Part shown: piece by piece, positions 1-13,168 of the stretch
How positions within the stretch are numbered: position 1 is the first letter of the stretch
Layout: every line of letters begins with the position of its first letter
Assembly: GCA_037576195.1 (NCBI GenBank)
Contig: CM075101.1
Span: 13,826,001 to 13,890,000, forward strand
Origin: Phytoseiulus persimilis
Lineage: Eukaryota; Arthropoda; Arachnida; Mesostigmata; Phytoseiidae
Direction of reading: 5' to 3'
DNA length: 64,000 nucleotides
Translations under genes and position numbers: made by a program
The notes under the pieces: generated by a model
Told to the model about the DNA's origin: nothing
The model's input: the letters and a program-made list of their open reading frames with translations, nothing else
Database searches by the model: none

Positions 1-3000
1 GGTGGTATTGCATGTCGCGTCGTTGGAGGACAATATCAGCTTTCATCTTGATGCATCCCGTTGCGAGACGATGCGGCTCGCTGGCCCGACACGTAATCAC
101 GACGACAGTTGGTCCTTCTCATGAAAAAATGTAACAATACATTCCAGTTATTAATATAGCAGCTATAGCGGGATCACACAAAAATGCTCGACTGCACGCG
201 ATGATATGCCCCCTCATCTCGCGTTCGGAGCCCAGCTTGGATCTACGCAGATCTCTTCTTTCCTATTCCACGCGCAGAAGAGCCTTGAAGTATCGTTTTC
301 ACACGACAAGTTCGTTTCTCCCTCCCCCGCGACTCTCCGACGCCGTGGGAGGAGGCGTCGTGCTGGAAGCACGATTGCATCCGAGCGCGCATGAGGCTGC
401 CTTGGAGATTGGAAAGATTCCAAACAGAAATTTCCGAGACGCAGCATCGTCAGCGCATTTCGTCATCTCAGCACTCTGTGAGGAAGACCACCCCTTCAGC
501 GCAATGGGGGGATTCTAACGTATCTTCCCCTTTCAGAAGGCTGAATGAACTGACGGAAATTGGTTCACGCGTCGAGGTAGCTCACTGATTCGTTCCAGCT
601 TCTTGTACTCGAGCCGCGGTCGGAATCAACGGCCACCGCGAGCAACACAACAGGTTTGGAGAGAGTGGAAAAAAAGTTTCCTAACCGCTACAGGCGTTTA
701 AAAGCAAGCGTGCGGTGTTTACGTTGGAACATCAAACACGTCTGTGAGGCTCTCCGCTTCCTCGCCGCCTTTTTCAGTCCCTCCGCGATGGCCACGAAAC
801 TGTGCGGGTCCGCAAGTACAACAAACGGAAGAGCACAGAGATTCTAATGACAGGTTTGACTGCGGCGCCCCCAACGACTCCAAGTTCAATTTGTTCTCTA
901 CCCGTATCGCTCCGTTGATATCATCACAAACATCCAGCCCTCTGATGTGCCGTTCCGGCTTGCGATGTCTTCAGAGCTGTCGTGCAACGAGCTTCGGGGA
1001 GGCGCCATACTTTTCTTATCGAAGATCGACTGGAAATCATTAAAGACCTCCGACTCAGCCCCTCCGGTCGGATCATTTCCGTTTGGCGGGTGCGTGAGTG
1101 TGAAGAACTATTTGACGACGGCCAAGTCGGCGCATGATGGGTTCATCATTCGATGCATTCGCTATACGCAGCATTCCAGGGCTCGTTCGCAGTGCACGCC
1201 GAGATGGACGCAACGGAAGTTACACTGAAGGCCGGGCTGATGCGCACCGTGTCCTGACAATGGACATGTTGCGGGGAGCTCGCGAGGTCGAAGGAAGCTT
1301 CTTTACGGTGTGGGACAACCCAGCAACACTGTCAGAACGATGCAGGGCTCTGGAGCTCGCGTCCCAAGGGTGTAGCCGATCCCGACAGGAGCGTTCAGGA
1401 GAGGCCTAGAGTAGCTCAGCGAGGCGATGTGTCATCCGCTTGCTTAACTGGTCGTGAACACGCATCAAGTGCTGGAGTAATGCGAAAGTTGCGAAATTGA
1501 ATTTTCGTTCCCATGAACCTCCTCATGGACGTAGCTGGGAGAGATCAGACGAGTCATGTTCAGCGAAGCAGATTCAAACGGAGGAACGAAACTCACAGGA
1601 AGAAAGCAACCGCCAGACGGTGCGGCACAGGCCACTGGCGGCTGCCGTCCGGCCGTCCTGGGTTCTGCTATCGGCAGGTTGTCCATCACGAAGCGTTTTT
1701 TGGTCTTTCTTCCGCTCCCGGATCGCACAACAGCGACAACACTCCTTGCTGAGTGGGATCACTAGACGCTGTCACGATTTCTGCCGAGATAGTCGAGGCG
1801 CTGTCCAGAGTTTCGACCGACCGATATCCAAAACCTCAGGGCTTCATGAGTTAGCAAGAGCCTGAGTTCGTTGAATACGAAATTAGGCATTTCGGAGTCA
1901 CGTTCCTTCTCGTCGTAGCGCACGGTGTTCAGAGAGTGGGTGATCCTCCCCGAAAAGACACCGTTCAACATCGAAGCGCACAGTCAGGATGAGCCAACGC
2001 ACTGGCGGCTCTTCGCCGTGCTCAGTGTTCTGCCCACGTTATTGGTGAATCTCCCCGCTCCCTAATAGCCTCTGCCTTTCGGAGATGTCCCTGCCGTTCC
2101 GTGGAACCCAGAGGTTTTTGCAAAGCGATGCTCTTCGACTCGGCTGCGCGAAGTGAGAGTTCTCATCGAGTTTGTCATCGAGATGCGTCTGCTGGAATAT
2201 GCCGCGATCGAACCCGGTGCTATCAAGATGTCGTTCGGAGAGCCCGGCGTCTTTCCGTGGTCCGCCTGTGCTGTTCCACTGCTGATGCTCAGGCCACCCG
2301 TTCGTTTGAAGAGTGACGTTAACGTTTAGTAAAGGAGTGTGCAGCGAAAGATGGGAGAAAAGGAAAAATTGAGGGAGCCAAAAGACGCCATCCATCTCAA
2401 GGAACGACACAGCCATCTGTCCCATGGCGGGCTCTGCTCGTTCCTTCTCCCCGCCGTGTCGTGGGTTCGCTCGTTGCTGTCGTCGTTGGTAGCCAGCCAG
2501 CCCGCCCGCCCGCTGGTTGAACAAAAAGCGCGACAAGCCCTTCTCCTCCCTACACAGCAACCATCATTGGACAACAATGTCGCTCGGCGGTATCCTCCGC
2601 CGTTCCTCTCCCTGTCGCCGTCGTCGTCAAGCCACCGTTACTGAGGCATCATGGTCGAATGGGGGTCAAACATCGGCCAACTGGACGCAGAATCTATTGA
2701 GATGCTGCTCTCGCCCGCGCTGCACGGACTATATGTCAGTCAAGCTGAATCGACAGCGGTCGGTCCGTTCCTTTACGGCCAGTTCGACACAAGCGCCAAC
2801 TTATTTCGAGGCGGTTTGCGTCTCCTCCTGAGCGCGGCGAGCACACCGGCTAATTCGAAACGTGCCAACGAACGGATCTTTTCCGCAACGGAACAAAGTG
2901 TCTCGGGAGCACCACGGCCAAGAGGTGACTCCACTCCCGGGCGGCATCCGCCGAACGGAGGGAATAACGTGAACGGAAACGCATGCTCTGCTCGCATCCA

Positions 3001-6000
3001 TCATTCCCGCAGCTGTCGCTCTGCATGACCAATCCTATTCAATAAATCTTCTCTCTCTTTAGCCAGCGAGGAAGTAGCGCGTTCGCGGAATCTACATACA
3101 GCGTCGCAAAACTGCTACCGATACAGAATGAATATACCGAGTAATAACATTCAAGAGCGGAGCCCGCCCGCGTTATGGCAGGCCGCGCGAGTCTCACTCG
3201 CAGACGATCGGCACCACCTTCCGATCTTCTCCGACGGAGATGCACCCTGGAACGGATGCGGCGGAAAGTCACCCCGGGTTGCGTGCTCTGTTCCGGAGTA
3301 ACGGGAAGCGGCCGAGGCAGTAGTGCCCGGAATATTGCAAACTGCGGATTTGAACACAGCCGCTGGGAGATTCCCGACTTCACTTGCGAGTTGCGAACGC
3401 GCATACAGCTCCACTCAAGCCGAACGGAGGAAACAGCTCGCGAGATGGGGAGTTGCCTGTCGTCTGCATCTGTAACCGTCCCAATCTCGTTCCAACGTCA
3501 CAAGGTTTCTCAGGTCTGGAGGCATTGAGCTCACACGTTCGGCGGGACTTCGTTCCCGGGAATATGCTCATTTGCCAAGATGCCGAGCTTCAGGGCGATT
3601 CAAGGAACATTGGGATCTAAAATTACGCGCGAGGGGGGGGAAGGCTTTCGTTCTGGGGGGGGGGGCTTCAGTTCCCCACGGGGCTTAAACTAGAAGTTTC
3701 TCAACTGCTAGGTCCTACCCCTAGAGACTTTGGGGTTATTACCGATCCAAATGTTCGCAGAGTTGTCTCTACAAGGTACGCTCGGCCACCGGCTGATGGT
3801 TATCCGTCTGGTGATTCCGTAAATGTTCTTCCGGGATCAAGCGGAGCGCGAGCAACTTGAGCAGGAAATGATGACCCGGAATCCAGCGCCCCATTTCCGA
3901 ATATTACTGCGTCCCGCTCGGTAATGAAACCCGCATGATCGTTCCGCTTCTTATTCCCGTCGCCCTCTAGAAGTTCGCGAGGAGGCCTTGGGTGACCCGC
4001 CGAAGATCCAGTCCGAGTACTCGATTCGATGTAGCTCTTACGCCGGTGGATAACAGTATTGCTCGTCGCATCTGAGCAATAATCCTATGTCTCAAGCAAG
4101 TTGATAACCTTCGGGTTCGAAATAAACACGCGAGATTTCGTAGGCGGGTTATGGCGGACGAACAGCGAGCCGAGCGGATCTGGAACTCTGTCCCCCACGC
4201 TGGGCTACGTCCAGCGCGCCTGTCAACTCTGCGGTCGATATACGGCAGACCTCCCCCGAGGGCAAGTTTTTCGGGCAGCGCCGTGTCTGGATATAAATGC
4301 TCTGTTTCCAGCCTGCAAGTGATCATTGTGTTCCCCCTTCGAGAATAGCTCGGGGTACATTGTTGTCAGGGACAGCGGTGGCTCGAATTCGGAATCTGAC
4401 AGGATCGTCGGTTCTATTCCGACCGAGCGGATCGTCCTGAATTATCGCGTCCGCTCGAGAGGACTTGGATCATTGGATGTTTGAATTGATGGCCTAGTAG
4501 CGGCAGAGCGGCCGGTTGTTGGAGAATCGGTTCGTGCGGCGGGCCGGAGGGATGCGTCGATGGATCGGACGGCATCGTTCAGGAGGTTTCCCTCGTTCAG
4601 TACTTCGAGTGGGAGGGGAATGGAGGGTGGCGGCGGCGTTGGTAGTAGTTGTGAGATGGTGGAAGGAAGCTGCTTCTGCAGGGAGTTGTGAGCAGGCAAG
4701 TGGAAGGAAGGAAGGAGCGCTGCCGGATGGGCTGGCGTTGCTCTGGGGGACAACGAGAGGGAAGCGGAACACCATTTAGATCATGGCTGGCTGGCGAGGC
4801 CGAGCAGGAGAGAGGAGGACAGAGCCAGGAGAATGGCCCACTGCTTCAGCTTGCTCGGCCCGCCTGTCTGCCGGCGGCTTGCTTGCCTGAAGCTCTGTGA
4901 TTGCAGAAGAAAAGGAACAGCGCAACCACTGCCTGCGCGCCGCCCGCCGGTCTGGCCGTTATCAAACTTAATGAACAACGGCAGCAGCGACAACAACAAT
5001 TTTTACTGCTGCCACTGCTGTTGCAGCAACAACACAGCAACAAAAACTAGCATCCGTCTTCTAGAAAAGGCAGCAGCAGCTAACGAGAGAGGCAGCTACT
5101 CATTTTCAGCGGAGCGCAACGTTCGAAACGGCTCGAGTTCGACTGCGAAATCGACCGAGAGCCCCTGCGGATCGTCAACTCAGCCGTCAGGGAAGCTTCT
5201 GCTCCGATTTCGACGTGTCGGCTACAAAGTGTTGTTGAAAGCTGCTCAAGCGTTAGTTTAAAATTTGCGAAGTTTGACAACGGCGCTGCCGAGGCTTTGT
5301 TCGTTCCGGTTACACTCTAGCGGCGTTGACTAATGATCGCTCTAATGGAATTGTAGAGAGTTTGGCTTCTGTTATATTCATCCCCGTTCGAGGTGATCCC
5401 TGCGTCGGCTGACGTGGCAGAGGAAACTGGGACCTCGGGAAGAACCTCTTTGACGTTTCCAAATCATTAACTCCACCACCGCGACCTTATCTCGCCAGCC
5501 AACATCCTCCGCCGTCTCCTTGAGCCCCTTGGAGGGATTTCCAGGGAGTTTCCTTGCATTCTGAGGTAGACTTTGTTGCCCTGATGTTGAAACTCTTCAA
5601 TCATCTAGTGACACATCATGCTTGATGGTTTTGTGTGTCGTTCGCTACAGCGAGTTCGAGGATGCTTCAGCATCGGAGAGCACCGATCGCCTCCGATACG
5701 ATCGCATGCGCACTCATCTCGGGCACAAAAAAAAAACCGTGACAACATCAAAATCAGTTATACAGGATCTGGTGATCCTGAGCGAGCGGCTGTTCTATGG
5801 ATAACTCGTATGGACCCCTGATGTGACTAACAGGGTCTAGAACGAGTGTTTCCTTTTTGTTCCTTTTTTTCGCTGCAGTGTTCAAGAGTACTTAGTCTAA
5901 GTGATCGGGAGCACATTCTTCGGATTTCGAGAGTGCCCAGTGGCTCTCTACCCTGGATCTCCTGGGACGGAAAGCTACGTGAGCCATCTACGAATCACTG

Positions 6001-8662
6001 AGCTTCACCGAAACGGAAGCCCTGATCGCTCCCCGCGGGTGGAGGACAGACCCGGCTGGGTTCTTTTCCGGAAAACTCCAACCCGTCCACCGATCAGGAC
6101 GGGATGAACTGGGTTGATAAATGGAAATACAGCAACTCCAACGGAAACGTCTGCCCCGTTTGGCTTTGCTCCAAAACAGGGAACGCTTCCAGTTCGAAGA
6201 GCTGGACCCGGTTGTTGGACCGTCCTGTCGGCCAACGGCTCGGTCAAGCGGCCTGCGTGCACGTCTGTTGGCCTGCCAACGTTGTGATGTCTGACTCTCA
6301 GGGCGGTCGTGAGTGCTCAGACAACAGTGCGAGTGAGAGATACACTGAGCCTCTGCCAACTTCGCGCTGCCAACTTTTGACGCGTATCGAATTTGCATTT
6401 CAACAACAACGAGTCAGACGGGAGGGATGGAGGCTTGACGATGTTCCCATGCGTGGCAAGGAGAACTTCATATTTCAGAGAACGCCATCTCAATCTTTCT
6501 GGTCCTCTCGCGACTCCAGGAGTCGATCGTCAGCAGTTTTCCTCTCGAGTTCGAAGCGTCCGTGAAGTGGAGAAGCCTTGAGATCCGTCGAGACCAGCCG
6601 ACAGGGCTAACAGACACAGCGAGCGATGAATCGCAGGTCTCGCTGTTGCCCGGCTTGTGTTGAGTCATTCTTATTTCTACCCAGCAGCACTGTGGTGGTT
6701 TCGGTTTAATTCCAGCATGGCGTGCCGCCTCGCTCTCCTTGTGCGATAGAAACAAATATCGGGAGGAGCAGTCGGACGGCTCGGACCCTTCGATCAGATG
6801 ACGACGGGTGCCATGCACTGTCGGAGCGGAGTTCTCCAAGAAGCATCGAGGGGATCGGCCGATCGTTAAAAAATATGGACCCAGGGCGCCTTCCTGAGCC
6901 ATTCAGATCTCTAGCAACCATGAATCTTGAGCAGGAAGGCGGGAAATCGGCGCTACTCATCGAATCTCCCCGCAATGCTCACCTATCATCATAGCGTTCA
7001 CAGTAAGAGCTCGACGGAGTCGACCACTGGTCGGAGTTCAATCGGGAGCGGTACCTAGTTTTAGGTAAAACGGTACTCACTGTAGGTCGCGCAAGGAACG
7101 CTCTTGCATACGAAGGGATGATAGTTGAGAGCGAAAATGGTGAACGGGTGATGCGAATTTCACGGTAGAGTTCGGTATTTCACTTTGGTTTTCACCTTGA
7201 AAGACCGCTTGGGTCCTCAACGGATCGATTCGGCTCAATGATTATTGATCATCGGAGACTTGAACTACGTCGATCGGTCGTTGCTCCACTCGCCTTTTCC
7301 CACCAAAACGTGCGAAGCTCTGTTCGTGAGCTTGAATCAGTGTGTCTAATGTGAACAGTGCTCGAACGCCGAAACTCTTGGTAGATCACTCGGTCGAAGG
7401 ATGGAGGCGAGCTCATCGAACGGTCGGTCTGATCCCTGAATCGATCGGAGTTTTCTTAATCTGATCCGAGCTGAATTTGAGGCGTTCGAATTCACTCTAG
7501 ATGATTTCGCGGGTGAGATTTGACGTCGTCGTCCCGGCTTCAGGAGATCGGAGATCGTTTCCTGCCGGTCTCTCGATGTGTGATCAACCAACGAGAACTT
7601 CGAGGATTACGCAAGTAACAGCAGAAGGGGCGGATTTGCGCAAACCGTCAGAAGACGTCGTCTGGGTCGAACTGCAGAGGGTGTCTCGCACCGAGTCGCT
7701 GCGTACGTTCTGTCAGGGGCGCAAGTGATTCACGGTTGAGGTGGTTGTTGTTCTTCAGACTGCTAACGTTGGAGTCGCATCATGTCGTCGGGTTGTGTCG
7801 ACGATTGTCGAGCGTCGTTTGGCAATTAGAGTCGCCAGATTGTTTCGTCGTGTTGCGAAGTGGGGAACTCAGTCATCAGACAGACAGGCAGTCAGACATT
7901 GAGATTCGGAGTGGCAGTTGGACGACTGCAGAGAGTTGCCGCTTCCAGAGATACTGCTGTTGGTAGTGCCTTGTGCTGGCTGAGATCGTTTGTTTTGATT
8001 GGTTGGCTGACGTTATCTTCTGCGTGACGCTGATTACCGATCACCCGGACCGAGGGCCGCAACAACAAAGTTGAATCGATGCCGGAACTCTCGGAGTGTT
8101 TCGCCGATGGCTAAATTTCCTACAGTGATGGTCGTTGTCGTCGTCGTCGTCGTCTTCGTCGCCGCTGCTGCTGCTGCTGCCTTTCAAGATGAAATGATCC
8201 CCCACGAACCGGTGATTACGCGGCGCTCCTAGAGGCAAGTTCGTAGTGGGCTTCCTCGGGGCGTTCGAAGAAAGGACGTAGGTGACCACTTGAGCGAGGC
8301 AGGTGAAAACTCCGGGGTGTCACTGTCGCGAACGAGAAGGGGATAGGAAGGCAAGTTGGCAGATTCGAACTCCCTACGTCTATACGGTCAGATAATCGAG
8401 CAGCCGAACTGGCGAGTTTACAGACGGAGGAAAGGACTCACTCACGCACAAATGATTTACGAGCCGATGGACGGACGAACGGACGAACTAACGCACGAAC
8501 AAACCGACCGACGAACTTACGAGCGCACAGTGCGTCGGCAAGGGGTTTCGAAGTCACAGTCGCGTGTTTACGAGACGGACACAGTCGGTCTCCAAGTCCT
8601 CCGGTCAATCTGACAGTCGAGCAGTCAGTCGGTTGCTTGCTTGTTCGGTCGGTCGGTCGGTC
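1..8662. other. Region without a supportable gene
   Basis: I find no exon chain here that combines a plausible protein with matched splice phases. Open frames up to about 170 codons exist on both strands, for example minus 2039-2560, but none shows a family motif. Visible structure: two G tracts at 3633-3640 and 3655-3665, a GTC/GCT trinucleotide run at about 8131-8180, and patches around 2.3-2.65 kb and 4.5-5.2 kb rich in CAG, GCC and AGCC words, which look like 5' UTR or promoter-type sequence. The region could be intergenic or a long 5' intron of a gene to the right. Short exons may have been missed. Confidence 0.5.
8131..8180. repeat. GTC/GCT trinucleotide repeat tract
   Basis: An interrupted run of GTC units (about 8131-8160) passes into GCT units (about 8164-8180). 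It is not inside any coding exon I can support. Its significance is unknown; it may be part of a transcribed leader. Confidence 0.7.
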
Positions 8663-8762
8663 AGTGAGTCGAACGGGTGGGCATCGATCAGTTGGTCGAT
8701 TTGTCGCTAAGTCGGTCGGTCAGTCAATCAATCAGCAAGTCAGTCAGATGGTCAGTTATCCA
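8645..8762. repeat. Degenerate GGTC/AGTC tetranucleotide repeat
   Basis: Tandem GGTC units at 8645-8662 are followed by looser GGTC, AGTC and AATC units up to about 8760. A similar GGTT/GGTC run occurs at 57107-57132 in an intron of the Iroquois gene. It is a microsatellite-like tract with no coding evidence. Confidence 0.7.
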
Positions 8763-8860
8763 ACACCAAGGTCTGGCAGTAGTGAGGGAAATTGTTGTTG
8801 ACGTAGAGGAGCTGTCGTAGATTTTGGTTTTCGTCGTGCGGCGGTAGCAGCGGCAGCTAA
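8661..8860 (+). promoter_or_regulatory. Candidate Inr-DPE promoter with a non-coding first exon
   Basis: An initiator-like TCAGTG has its A at 8663. AGTTG, which fits the DPE consensus RGWYV, occupies 8690-8694, exactly +28 to +32 from that A. A consensus splice donor GTAAGT begins at 8861, so a leader exon of about 200 bases (8663-8860) can be drawn. No start codon context or protein motif is seen in it. If real, it could be an upstream first exon of a plus-strand gene, possibly the smash homologue, whose first coding exon has an acceptor at 24550. The tract lies in tetranucleotide repeats, so a chance match is quite possible. Confidence 0.3.
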
Positions 8861-10630
8861 GTAAGTTGGGTGGTGTTTGGTTGTTTTCCCTTCAGAACTG
8901 TCTCCGTCTCCTCCTTGTGAACAGGGTCGTCGGGTTGTCCGGCTTATGAACGAGTTGGGCCCTCGCCGCGGGGCTTTCGGTTCGAGCTGTGGCTTGGGCT
9001 CGTCTGCATCGAATGCCTGCTGCTGCTACTGCGGCTGCTGCCCACCACCAACACCACAAGCTGGCTGGCGGCCTGGCTAGTTGCTTACTTGCTTGCACGC
9101 ACACGAACCCTCCTCCAGCCAGCCGAACCACAGTCGAGCAAAGTGTCCTTTCCTCCGCGTACACTGCTTTCCTTCGTCCCTGACTCCCTCCCTCGTTCGG
9201 TCCCTCTCCCTCGGCGGTGTCCTTCTTACTTCGCTCGCACTCTCTCTCTCACTTCACCAGCCGCATCCCTACGAAGGACTCCTTGCTTTCGCTTCCCTGC
9301 CCACCTATTGAAGGCAGCGGCATCGACAGCAGCACCATTGCTGCTACGATCTTGGCCAAGACCCTCTCCCACTACGGCGGGCCGCGGGAGAAACCTTCGT
9401 TGCAGCAAAAGCAAACGACGTCGTCGCTAACGCCACCGCAACAACTGCATTTGATAACTATTTTGAAACATATCGACGCGAAGAGTGGTGTCAGCTGGTA
9501 AGGGAGCAAGCTAGCGAGCCCTGGCCTCAGCCCGAGGATATCAAGACACGACGGGCTCCGCAAGTGTCGGTCTCTGCGTGACCCGAACTCCTTAAGATCC
9601 TCAACTAAGTTCTCCCACCCCGTCGACCTTGCGTAGCTCGGCTGCCCATCAGCAAGAGGAAACGGAGGGGGAATCGAACAATTTAATGAAGTCCTCACTT
9701 GCAGAGCAGGAATGAAAGCAATCCACCGTCATGGTATTATTCGTTCATACCGTATGGCCCAGCCCAGGAAGCGGGTCGTACTCGAATGCTGAATGTTGGG
9801 ACGATCGCTGTCACGATCGGGGATTCTGACGATAACTGAGTGAGCAAGATTGAAATGATGAGTCCCCGCGGCAACCGAAGATCCGAAATCGGGAAATCGG
9901 AAGAACCTTGTTTCGCCCCCTCATTTGATTCTCGAGGAGACGCAATGGACGATCGCATTATTATGAATGAATGACACGCTCATTAAAAGGGCCGCACCGC
10001 CAAAGGCATCGATCAGCTTGTCAGCACACGGTCGCTCCGCTAATCGAATTTCCGATCGGCAATGAGTGAGCCATCCAGACGGCGAACGAAGTCAGCTCAT
10101 TTGTGAAGTTTCGCTTGCTTCTGAGTAGGAGTCGTGTCGTACGAAAATAAGATGTGGAAATGCATTTCGTCGGAACTAGTGGTGGGATAAGTACCACGAA
10201 TACGGCTCGGTCGTGTGTGGATGATGAATGAACGAAAACGGGATGGGAAGGAACCGATGAGCGACATGGAACGTGTCGGATGTCAGTCGGTCGGACTTAG
10301 CTCGAGGCTCAACATGGCTTCACGAACATTCTCTCCGCTCGATACCCAATACGTGGAGTACAGGTGCTTCTTTTGACGACGAACTTCTTGCAGTCTTCAT
10401 CGAGATGGCAATTTAGTCTCTCCCTCTGTCATGGGTCGACGAGTCTCGACACCGATCTCGAATCGCTATGTACGTGCGAGATGCACATGGAAGAAATATG
10501 ACACTAGCCAGAATGTTCGCACGGAGTTCATCGACTGTGTATTGGGAGAGCGTAAGGTAGCCCTTGGCATTCCATCACAACCTTTTTGTTGTACTTTTAT
10601 ACATTTCATGATGGATTTCCTCATCATGGC
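8861..10630. other. Region without a supportable gene
   Basis: CAG/GCT-rich sequence (8.9-9.5 kb) is followed by unremarkable sequence. Open frames on both strands are short and show no family resemblance. I see nothing else that can be named. Confidence 0.5.
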
Positions 10631-10635
10631 TTCGA

Positions 10636-10641
10636 TTTATT
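10636..10641 (-). terminator. Polyadenylation signal of the CHTOP gene
   Basis: TTTATT on the plus strand reads AATAAA on the minus strand, 190 bases downstream of the stop codon of the CHTOP homologue at 10831. Position and orientation fit the end of its 3' UTR. Confidence 0.6.
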
Positions 10642-10830
10642 AGATTCCGACTCGACAGGGTAGTTCTCACAAATGCAGGAAGTACACGAGGAAGCTTCAT
10701 AATCATGAGCCAGACTGAAAAACGCAATATCTGCTATACAAATGCCGAGTTTTACAAATGTGTCGTGATGATGTATCCCGAACAGCGCAACTTGCGAAGT
10801 TCGTTAGGAACATCAGCGATCTGAGAGGTC

Positions 10831-13168
10831 TCAATCTTCGCCCATCTCAACATCCATGACGATTCCCTTCTGGCGGTACTCGTCGAGTTCTCGATCCAAA
10901 TCCTCCTTTGTGACTACTTGACGGGACCCGGAAGCTCCGCCGGAGTATTTGCTCCCTTTGTTACCTGCTACAATGAAGGGGACCTTCGTTAAACAAAACA
11001 CTCATCAGTCGCTCAACGCTCTCGCCTCTTTCCCGACGTATCCTCCTAGGAACGCCTGAGTCTGACGATTTCCAAGAGCTCATTGTGGAACTCACCTGCG
11101 CGCCGATAGTTGCTCGAGTTCGGCCGGTTCTTGTTTAGACTACTCTTGGGCCGAGCACCTTGTTTCATGCCGAGCCTCGAGTGAACAGAGGCGCCTCCAG
11201 AACCGCCGCCGCTTTCAGCGGTGTCGTCGTCCGAGTCGCGGTACAGCGGGTTCACGTATTTCTGCGAGTTTTTCGACGGAATATCGGCGGAGTCGACTCC
11301 CCTGAGAGCTTCAGCCCGCCAGTGCGAAACCTCGCCTCTCCCGTTGTCCCTGCAGAATAGACTTGGTTTTAACTCCGATTGAACTGGCCGAACTGATGAA
11401 AAGCCCCACTGAAGACACCCAATCAACCTGCGGTCCATCAAAAGCCTCTCGCGGCTGTGCCTCTCGTTCTTGATATTTCGCTCAACCCCTCTGAACAGTT
11501 CGATGATCACAGTCAGGGAAGGCGAGACGCATCCAGTGGCGACACGTACCCACTCCCGAGAATGTCTCCATATGTGACAAGCCGCGACTCATTACGTGAG
11601 TGTTTCCTGACACCACCATTCCGTTTTCCGCTCTGATATAGGAGAGGGCGGTGCGCAGGAACGATAGGCTCCTCGTGAACTTCGCTACAATTATAATAAC
11701 CGTTTATCGGAGCGTTCGTGTTGCCTAAGAACCATCGTATCTCTGAATAAAAGCTCTCAGGCAAGAACGAGAGTATTCATCGAAGAATGACTCAAAATGG
11801 AGGTGCCACAAACGAGTATAGTGGGTCGTGCTTTGATCATCAATCGGAGGTGCTTCTCACGAAAAATCTAGCTGATAAAGTAACGAAAGGAGATCTCGGG
11901 CGAGACAAGCATAATCTGACATAGAATTGCTGCCCCGGAGCGCCATGGCCTTTCTTGATTCTGCTGGAACGACGATCCGGTCTCTTCATACAGCAGCTAC
12001 GAAAGCAATGAATGTTTGACAAGGCGGCGTTGACTAGCAACCAATCATGCCTTCATTCATTCAACCCAATCGGAATATGGCGGGGTCTGAAACTGTCCGC
12101 ATGCATATTTCAAAATCGTCAAGTCAACGAGCGAATTTCCCGCCAAAATGGTTACCGGTGGACACAACTCACTGGGCGTCACGCGTGCGATGATTTTCCC
12201 TCGGTCGATGTTTCTTCCGCGAGAAAAGATCTGCGTGTCTTTCAGGATTGTCGATGTCTCGGGTCAATCGATCCAGCTTTTCGGAGAGTTCGGCGCTGTC
12301 GTGAGTACCTTGAAGGAATTGATCCGCTCTAATGCGCTGAGTGCGAAGAACGAAAGTACGATGGGTTCATCTGGTCCTCAGTCCCCTCGATCGAACTGTT
12401 CAGCCAGACTTCAGCCTAAAGACTATGTCCACACCTCAGGGCCGCGGCTGTCCCAAAGTGAGCCCGATAGGTTTCGAAGATGAGAGTCTAACGAGATATG
12501 ATGACAGACTGGAATCCTTCCCCGATCTAAACCGCTCGCACTTATGGGGAAGCCATCCACGCGAGGTTGGGGGATCCAAGTATTTTTCTGAACGTTAAAA
12601 CTAGTGCCGGTTCCATTCATTGGAATAACATCGGCTCCACCATCGTGGTCCTTCATTGAAAAAATATTGATGTCACAATCGAATCGACGCCTTCGGAGAA
12701 GTCCTCTCCGACGGGGAAACAGGACTTGACATGCATTCCTGACTCCACCATCGATTGACAACCAAACAGAAAAGTTGCAGCTCATTCCGGTGTCAGCTCA
12801 CCGGTTTGATAAGATTCTTCGACCATCCTCGTCCGGAGATCATTCTTGAGCATTTGCAAACGAGCCTCTTGCTGCTCCGCGAATTGGGTGAACCTGCAAC
12901 CGATCTCGAGGGTGATGTTCGCTCATCCAGTTTGCATAACCAACATACAATACGCATCAAGCAATGGAAGGGTGAGTAACACAAGGATATCAAACTCCTT
13001 TGGGTCTAGCCAAAATCCGCATGGCGATTTCGAACACGGACAGACTCCCAGAAGCATGTTCCAAATACCATCGAGCTAATGAAAGGCCGTCACATGAAGA
13101 TGTACATACCTGTCATTCAAAGTTAAACGGGTTTGAGACTTGAGCACAATTTTCGGTATGTTGACCAT
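10831..13168 (-). CDS. CHTOP (Friend of PRMT1) homologue, mRNA export adaptor
   Basis: Seven exons, all phase-matched on the minus strand: 13168-13110, 12893-12802, 12308-12173, 11684-11550, 11490-11428, 11349-11096 and 10967-10831, giving 291 residues. The N-terminus (PKIVLKSQTRLTLNDRFT, residues 5-22) matches the conserved CHTOP start. The C-terminus (VTKEDLDRELDEYRQ) is the FoP/UAP56-binding-type motif also seen in ALYREF. A SVHSRLG motif in exon 6 recalls the ARLG element of CHTOP. Exon 2 looks helical and charged (FAEQQEARLQMLKNDLRTRM). Known CHTOP binds the TREX helicase UAP56 and PRMT1/5 and promotes nuclear mRNA export. Oddities: the middle is basic and serine-rich but nearly lacks the long RG-rich tract of vertebrate CHTOP, and only one C-terminal LDxxLDxY unit is present. 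The family call rests on both termini; the middle is diverged. The upstream UTR is not resolved. Confidence 0.8.
10965..10970 (-). promoter_or_regulatory. Tandem NAGNAG splice acceptor in the last CHTOP intron
   Basis: Read on the minus strand, the intron ends TAGCAG before GTAACAAAG. Splicing after either AG keeps the frame (G+CA GGT or G+GT), so the two products differ by one alanine (YRRAAGN or YRRAGN). The choice is visible in sequence; its use is inferred. Confidence 0.6.
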
